DNA of 64,000 nt from CAZVLQ01 sp964628185. GTDB lineage: Bacteria > Pseudomonadota > Zetaproteobacteria > Mariprofundales > Mariprofundaceae. A program made the position numbers and the translations under genes. The stretch is taken from positions 42,506 to 106,505 of the forward strand of contig CAZVLQ010000003.1 of NCBI GenBank assembly GCA_964628185.1, written 5' to 3'. Positions 59,460 to 64,000 of the stretch are shown piece by piece (the first letter of the stretch is position 1; the number at the start of each line of letters is the position of its first letter). The notes under the pieces were generated by a model. It made no database searches, had not been told where the DNA came from, and worked only from the letters and a program-made list of their open reading frames with translations.

Positions 59460-62123
59460 ATGACACGGCAAGAACTCCTACAGCGATCAAGCTACCTTTT
59501 GGGGCGTTTTGCGTACGAGGTGAAAGTCGCGAACGCAATGGGGCATTTCGACATTAACACCTTGGCGGAGGATTTCCTTATCCCCGTCTTCAAGATAGTT
59601 TTCAACTGTCCCAATCTGCAAAACCAAAACCGCATCCAAATGAACTTCCCAGCTGTCGATCTAGGATGCAAAACAAGCAGAATCTCTATCCAAATTACTT
59701 CCGACTCTTCAAGCAGCAAAGTGTGCAAAACACTAGAGAAGTTTAAGTCTCACAACCTCAGCGATGATTTTGACATCTTATATGTGTACGTCATTACTGA
59801 GAGACAGAATTCGTACACCTCCGAAAAGCTGGCAGAAGCCGCCTACAAGCTGCCATTTAAGTTTGATGCATCGACCAATATTCTCGATTTTAGAGGCTTG
59901 GCGAAAATGCTCAATGAACTCACTACTGAACAGCTCGAATGCATCAACGCGCATCTTGAAGATGGGTTCAGGAAGACGGATGCCAATCTTAAATTCCGCA
60001 ATAACTTAGATGAGTTCTTAGAAGTCAGTCAGCAAAAAATTGAGGATGAGAAGCGAACAAAAAAATATATACCCTCAGTCTTTGTGGAGACCTCAGCGAC
60101 GAAAGAGGAAATGCGGTATTTCGCAAATCCAATGTTTTTCTATAGAAAGATTGATGATGATCTACGAAGAATAGATTTGGCCTATTTCAATGAGCTTCTA
60201 GGTATGGCCAAAGTCGAACCTATTGCAGACAATTTACACGAAATCACTATTTTGAAAGCGCCAAATACCTTACCTGAGCTTCGAGAACATCTGCTTCAAC
60301 AAAGCACTGCGCTTGAATCTATTCAAGAGAAAATATCTCCGTTCTCTTGGTATGGTGAGGGTACTGAGCGGTTTGCACCTAGTGACTATTCGACCGGCTA
60401 CTGGGAAGTATTTCGGGTTGGTATCGAATCAATCGGAAATGGTATATTCCGCTCGCTTGAGAATGTATCCAATAAAATTGGAATTGCCCAAGCCAAGATT
60501 TTTTTGGTTACGGGAATGGCTGGGCAAGGAAAGACAAATTTCATCTGCGACTTGGTCGAGAATCAATTCAGGGCATTTGAGGTGCCCACAATCTTCATTC
60601 CGGCTCGCTCATTGAACGACTACCCTGGCCCCAATCGAATTCTGCCGTACATTAGAAACAATCGATTTGCTCCAGATACTCCAAACCTCCATGATCTTTT
60701 CTCATTGCTAAACGATGTTGCCGAGGAATGCCAAAAGCCGTTTGTAATAGCTATTGATGGAATAAACGAAGTTAGCGACCTTGATGGATTTGTTGCCGAA
60801 CTCCGAGTCTTCCTTGATGCCTTGTGCCAGTACGACTTCATTAAGATTATCATAACCTGTCGGAATGAATTTTTTGATCACAAGTTCGCTGGAGTATTTG
60901 AACCACAATTTTCCGATCATCTATATCGTGTGAAAGACCTTCGACGCGAGATGTCAGATGAAAATAAGGCTAGGCTTCTGAAAGCTTACTTGAACCATTT
61001 TAAGGTCAAAGCGGACCTGTCAAAAGCTGCAACCGAGTTCTTAGAAAATGATCTCATCCTGCTGCGAATTTTCTCAGAAATTCATGAAGGTAAGAACATT
61101 GGATATGTTCCGGATATCTACAAAGGTGACATCTTCGAGAAATACCTGATCATGAAGGTCAACGAATTTCCTGCTGCTTCAAGGCAGAAGGTATTAAACT
61201 CTCTATACAAGATTTGCTCTCGAATGTTGGGCGACGAGAACTTCACTCAGATATCCGTTGATGGTTTTGATAACTCTGAGCGACAAATCATCGAGCGCTT
61301 GATAGGAGAAGATATTATTCTGAGGAGGGAAGTCCCATCCACAGGGCTAGCGTCGTTGGGCATTGAAAATATTTCATTTACATACGACGAACTGCGCGAC
61401 TTCCTGCTTGCCTACTATACCGTTATGAAACTTGCGGCATCGCATCCGACACGAGTAGGAGATATATTTGAGAAAAGCCCTGAGTGGCCTATATACGAGG
61501 GTTTTTTCCGATACGCCTATATTCTGGCCCGCAAGCATAGCTGCGATATCGTTTTGGCCGCTTGTGAGGCTTCAGAAGAGTTTCAGGAGCATTATCTAAA
61601 CAATTTGTCTCTCCTATCGGCAGACATTCAAACGCCCGAGGATGTGGAGAGGGTGCAGGCTGTTTTGAAGAACAGCTCTGTTGAACGTGAAATCAGGAAG
61701 GTTGCTTGGTTCCTTTTCAGAAAAAGGGAAGACTCGGAGCATTTGAATATTCGTATTCTGCTTGATCATGTTAGCAGATTGGATGCTGAAGAGTCCGAAC
61801 AGTTCATGAGAGCGATGTTCTCTCGCTCTTCCGATTATGAAGCCAATACTTGGCGGAAAAGGGTTGGCGATCTGCTAATAAGCTTCAATGAACTTAGTGA
61901 AGAGCAAAAACTTGGGTTGGGAGTTCCAGCGTTAGCGTTTGCACTGCATTTAGAGCCACATGCTCCTTGGGCTGAAAGCGAGGGTACTCTTGACTTCTTC
62001 GAAAAGTTTCAGCGCACTCAAGAAGTGGGCAGTGCAATTGAGGCCTGTCAAAATGCTGTCTCTGCTAAAGTGCAAAACTGCCTGAAAGAAATAGCAGCAG
62101 AGCGAGGGATGCATGAGGGATGA
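59460..62123 (+). CDS. STAND NTPase with an N-terminal SMEK-like domain
   Basis: An 887-residue protein. Residues 1-150 match what I know as the SMEK domain (LLGRFAYEVKVANAMGHFDI, NFPAVDLGCKTSRISIQITS), whose D...QIT pattern recalls PD-(D/E)XK-like folds. The STAND core has Walker A VTGMAGQGKTNF near 352, Walker B FVIAIDGINEV near 427, sensor IIITCRNEFF near 465 and the winged-helix F.Y.ELRDF pattern near 640 (SFTYDELRDFLLAYY). The last ~230 residues are helical, repeat-like, a likely sensor arm. STAND proteins with nuclease-like N-termini commonly act in phage defence. The gene is AT-richer than its neighbours, with different codon use. It overlaps the next gene by 11 bases. Confidence 0.8.
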   Translation: MTRQELLQRSSYLLGRFAYEVKVANAMGHFDINTLAEDFLIPVFKIVFNCPNLQNQNRIQMNFPAVDLGCKTSRISIQITSDSSSSKVCKTLEKFKSHNLSDDFDILYVYVITERQNSYTSEKLAEAAYKLPFKFDASTNILDFRGLAKMLNELTTEQLECINAHLEDGFRKTDANLKFRNNLDEFLEVSQQKIEDEKRTKKYIPSVFVETSATKEEMRYFANPMFFYRKIDDDLRRIDLAYFNELLGMAKVEPIADNLHEITILKAPNTLPELREHLLQQSTALESIQEKISPFSWYGEGTERFAPSDYSTGYWEVFRVGIESIGNGIFRSLENVSNKIGIAQAKIFLVTGMAGQGKTNFICDLVENQFRAFEVPTIFIPARSLNDYPGPNRILPYIRNNRFAPDTPNLHDLFSLLNDVAEECQKPFVIAIDGINEVSDLDGFVAELRVFLDALCQYDFIKIIITCRNEFFDHKFAGVFEPQFSDHLYRVKDLRREMSDENKARLLKAYLNHFKVKADLSKAATEFLENDLILLRIFSEIHEGKNIGYVPDIYKGDIFEKYLIMKVNEFPAASRQKVLNSLYKICSRMLGDENFTQISVDGFDNSERQIIERLIGEDIILRREVPSTGLASLGIENISFTYDELRDFLLAYYTVMKLAASHPTRVGDIFEKSPEWPIYEGFFRYAYILARKHSCDIVLAACEASEEFQEHYLNNLSLLSADIQTPEDVERVQAVLKNSSVEREIRKVAWFLFRKREDSEHLNIRILLDHVSRLDAEESEQFMRAMFSRSSDYEANTWRKRVGDLLISFNELSEEQKLGLGVPALAFALHLEPHAPWAESEGTLDFFEKFQRTQEVGSAIEACQNAVSAKVQNCLKEIAAERGMHEG

Positions 62124-62490
62124 GATACAATTAATTCTCCCGACTTCATGGGAACCCAATCGGAGTGAGTTTTTCGAAGCGTTGGGAGTATCTCCTGAAG
62201 GTCTTGGCGGACAGATTTTCGGACCCGTCTACGACGCACTGTTTGTCGCATCCATTGAAGTCAAAGCTGAGTTCAAAAAATATTATTCCGTCGAATACGC
62301 GAATTTGGCGGAGTATTTGGAAATTCGGTATGGACAAACTTTAAGCGAAGATGATTTGGAAGCGGATCGGGTGTTCATGGTGACTTGGATGCCACAAGTT
62401 ATTGATGACGCGTACGAGGATAACAAGCTGGACACCGTGCTTGAATGTATTAAAAAGCTAGAAGGGACTCAGAATGAAGATCAAACTTGA
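62113..62490 (+). CDS. Small acidic hypothetical protein of the SMEK-radical SAM cassette
   Basis: A 125-residue acidic protein, mostly helical by composition, with no recognised domain: MRDEIQLILPTSWEPNRSEF, FGPVYDALFVASIEVKAEFK, ADRVFMVTWMPQVIDDAYED. It overlaps the NTPase gene by 11 bases and the next gene by 17, so all are made from one message. It could be a regulator, an adaptor or a substrate carrier; nothing in the sequence decides this. Confidence 0.6.
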   Translation: MRDEIQLILPTSWEPNRSEFFEALGVSPEGLGGQIFGPVYDALFVASIEVKAEFKKYYSVEYANLAEYLEIRYGQTLSEDDLEADRVFMVTWMPQVIDDAYEDNKLDTVLECIKKLEGTQNEDQT

Positions 62491-62875
62491 TTTCGTTTCA
62501 AACAGCTCATCGACGTCTTTTGTCTACATCTCAGATGAGGAGTTGAGCGAAGATGTTTTTCTCGAAGCTGCCGGGGTGGACGGAGATGGTCCTGTCGGGG
62601 ATTTATTTCGTCAGATGTACTTCGAGATCAGCTATGCGATTTCGCACAACGGTACACAAGTCACGACAAAAGGGGCCGCCGATAGCCTTGCTGGAACACA
62701 TGAGTTTACACCTGAGGTTATCCAGAAGATGAAAGATGCGATTGACCAGGGGAAAAGCGTCGTTACATCAAGCCTGAGCAGCGACGGCCCCCTTGCGGAG
62801 TCGCTTCTGTGTATGGCTATGTTTGAGATCGAGTCAGACCGCTTTTACATCAACGCTTACAACAATTATTGGTAG
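62474..62875 (+). CDS. Small protein with an N-terminal SNSSSTSF motif (candidate radical SAM substrate)
   Basis: A 133-residue acidic protein that begins MKIKLDFVSNSSSTSFVYIS. The block DFVSNSSS(S/T)SF at the extreme N-terminus is one I recognise from diverse small bacterial proteins, whose function is unknown. The rest is soluble and unremarkable (acidic, ends YINAYNNYW). It lies directly before, and nearly abutting, a SPASM-type radical SAM gene, the position expected for a peptide or protein to be modified. That is inference. AGAAGGGACT precedes the ATG. Confidence 0.65.
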   Translation: MKIKLDFVSNSSSTSFVYISDEELSEDVFLEAAGVDGDGPVGDLFRQMYFEISYAISHNGTQVTTKGAADSLAGTHEFTPEVIQKMKDAIDQGKSVVTSSLSSDGPLAESLLCMAMFEIESDRFYINAYNNYW

Positions 62876-62879
62876 TCTT

Positions 62880-63914
62880 GTGCTAAGAGCCATCCGCTAT
62901 AAGAGTTTGGGTTATACGTCGTTTTTCAATCCAGATACAGGTTTTTTTGCCCGGGTTCCGGATAAGGGGGAGAAAGACCCGTTTTGGTCACCGCACGGAC
63001 CGGAGTTGATGGACATTTCAATCACAAATTGGTGTGATAAAGGCTGTTCTTTTTGCTACAAGTCTTCGACCAAGCTCGGTGAACCCATGTCGCTAGATGA
63101 CTACAAGAGAGTAATTGATCAAGCCGCAGAAATGGGAACATTTCAGGTGGCGTTGGGAGGTGGCAACCCCAATCAACATCCAAACTTCGTAGATATCTTA
63201 GAATACACTGCATCTGAAGGTGTAGTTCCCAATTACACAACGAACGGTCGTGGTCTGAGTGATGAAATACTCAACGCCACGAGCAAGTATTGCGGTGCTG
63301 TGGCTGTTTCTGCCTACCCACCATATGAGGAAACTGCTGCGGCGGTCGAGAAACTGGCTGACCACGGTATCAAAACCAATATTCATTTCATTTTGGACGC
63401 AGACAGCATCAATACCGCAATTGAATGGCTAAACGAACCACCCGAATACCTAGCGGGCATAAACGCCATAATCTTTCTGAACTACAAACCATCCGGGCGG
63501 TCAGTTTTTGAAGAAAAACTCTTGCGCAATAGTACAAGGTTGGAAGAGTTTTTCGGCTTAGCCACATCTTCCAAAAGGAAACTGAAAGTTGGCTTTGACG
63601 CATGTTGCGTTAGCGGTGTATTAGCACGAACGAACGCCAATACCTCAATGGTGGACGCATGCGACGCTGGTAGGTTCTCTATGTATGTGTCGGAAGACTT
63701 AAAGGTATATCCCTGTTCTTTTCAGAGTGGTTTAGCAGAAGGAGACCAGTTGGATGAAAATACAGCACTCCTAGACATTTGGACCAAGTCTCGAAACATG
63801 GAAGCGTTTCGAAGTTACTTCAGTTCGGATCGCTGTGGAGGATGCTGCCACCGTGCTGCTTGTATGAATGGTTGTCCGATATTTGATGAGCTAGTCGTTT
63901 GTGGAAACCGATAG
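62880..63914 (+). CDS. SPASM-type radical SAM enzyme
   Basis: A 344-residue radical SAM protein. The [4Fe-4S]-SAM triad is C52-x3-C56-x2-C59 in ITNWCDKGCSFCYKSS. VALGGGNPNQHPNF (GGE-like) and YTTNGRGL follow. The C-terminus has a SPASM/twitch-like cysteine set: VDACDAGRFSMYVSEDLKVY, PCSF, then RCGGCCHRAACMNGCP near 317-332, predicting one or two auxiliary clusters. Such enzymes modify peptides or proteins. GTG 62880, four bases after the previous stop, is the likely start; no strong ribosome-binding site is seen, fitting coupled translation. The motif is not that of viperins. Confidence 0.85.
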   Translation: MLRAIRYKSLGYTSFFNPDTGFFARVPDKGEKDPFWSPHGPELMDISITNWCDKGCSFCYKSSTKLGEPMSLDDYKRVIDQAAEMGTFQVALGGGNPNQHPNFVDILEYTASEGVVPNYTTNGRGLSDEILNATSKYCGAVAVSAYPPYEETAAAVEKLADHGIKTNIHFILDADSINTAIEWLNEPPEYLAGINAIIFLNYKPSGRSVFEEKLLRNSTRLEEFFGLATSSKRKLKVGFDACCVSGVLARTNANTSMVDACDAGRFSMYVSEDLKVYPCSFQSGLAEGDQLDENTALLDIWTKSRNMEAFRSYFSSDRCGGCCHRAACMNGCPIFDELVVCGNR

Positions 63915-63927
63915 ATTTCTTTCCGAC

Positions 63928-63951
63928 AATCGAATGTCTGAAGTTGGCCGA
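63928..63951. repeat. Right member of the perfect 24-bp inverted repeat
   Basis: Exact reverse complement of 59290-59313, 14 bases after the radical SAM stop. The sequence beyond (63952-64000) holds nothing else recognisable. Confidence 0.8.
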
Positions 63952-64000
63952 CTTGCGTCATTTACATACAGCACATCTGGTAGGTTGGCTCATGATATGC

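Noticed and set aside
62880..63914. Radical SAM protein as a prokaryotic viperin
   Set aside because: The cluster motif context and the SPASM-like C-terminal cysteines do not fit viperins, which lack such a domain.
59290..63951. CRISPR array or integron attC array in the terminal cassette
   Set aside because: Only one pair of inverted 24-mers exists, no regularly spaced repeats, and no integrase gene is in view.

Overview
The window is chromosomal DNA of a Gram-negative bacterium, most likely a gammaproteobacterium. Evidence: the lipopolysaccharide-export run kdsD-kdsC-lptC-lptA-lptB, lipoprotein maturation genes (lgt, lspA, lnt), ubiquinone genes (ubiX, ubiK), the split glycyl-tRNA synthetase glyQ-glyS, and the orders miaB-phoH-ybeY-corC-lnt-gpsA, topA-dprA-LysM and dxs-ispA-xseB. 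Genes are tightly packed and GC-rich, with many ATGA or TTGA stop/start overlaps and unusually many TTG starts. I cannot name a genus.

Layout. 1-5.5 kb (minus): N-terminus of SMC, a FetB-like permease whose 3' end runs into an inverted-repeat element, a toxin-antitoxin pair, glyS and glyQ. 5.8-12.5 kb (plus): miaB, phoH, ybeY, corC, lnt, gpsA, smr. 12.7-19.4 kb (minus): rimI, topA, dprA, a LysM protein, plsY, an NAD-dependent epimerase. 19.8-25.6 kb (plus): a membrane protein with a histone-H1-like tail, a long-chain acyl-CoA synthetase, ileS. 25.6-30.9 kb: an accessory island lodged between the usual neighbours ileS and lspA. It holds a helicase fragment and a type ISP/IIG restriction-modification gene cut in two by a DUF4160/DUF2442/HicBA cassette. 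30.9-41.1 kb: lspA (plus), then minus-strand tlyA, dxs, ispA, xseB, an RsbW-like/STAS pair, a nucleotidyltransferase, msrB, DUF72, lgt and uppP. 41.2-47.3 kb: sppA, fatty-acid hydroxylase, ampD, patatin, a cation-efflux pump and an EF-hand protein. 47.4-57.8 kb: thyA, cytochrome c, yajQ, M23 peptidase, the Kdo/Lpt operon, ubiX, a lipoprotein, ubiK and comM. 58.1-64 kb: a decayed hydrolase, a small conserved protein and an AT-richer four-gene cassette.

Three things stand out. (1) The cassette at 59.46-63.91 kb is a compact overlapping operon: a STAND NTPase with an N-terminal SMEK-like domain, two small proteins (one beginning with a Ser/Thr-rich SNSSSTSF motif) and a SPASM-type radical SAM enzyme. 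It is bracketed by a perfect 24-bp inverted repeat. I read it as a candidate, possibly undescribed, conflict or peptide-modification system. (2) A roughly 252-bp inverted-repeat element (family A) occurs five times, each time exactly between two convergent genes, often supplying their stop codons. (3) A second inverted-repeat family (B) is present in two full copies and one fragment.

No rRNA, tRNA or CRISPR array was recognised. Starts were chosen from ribosome-binding sites, overlaps and family N-termini; alternatives are given where the choice is open.
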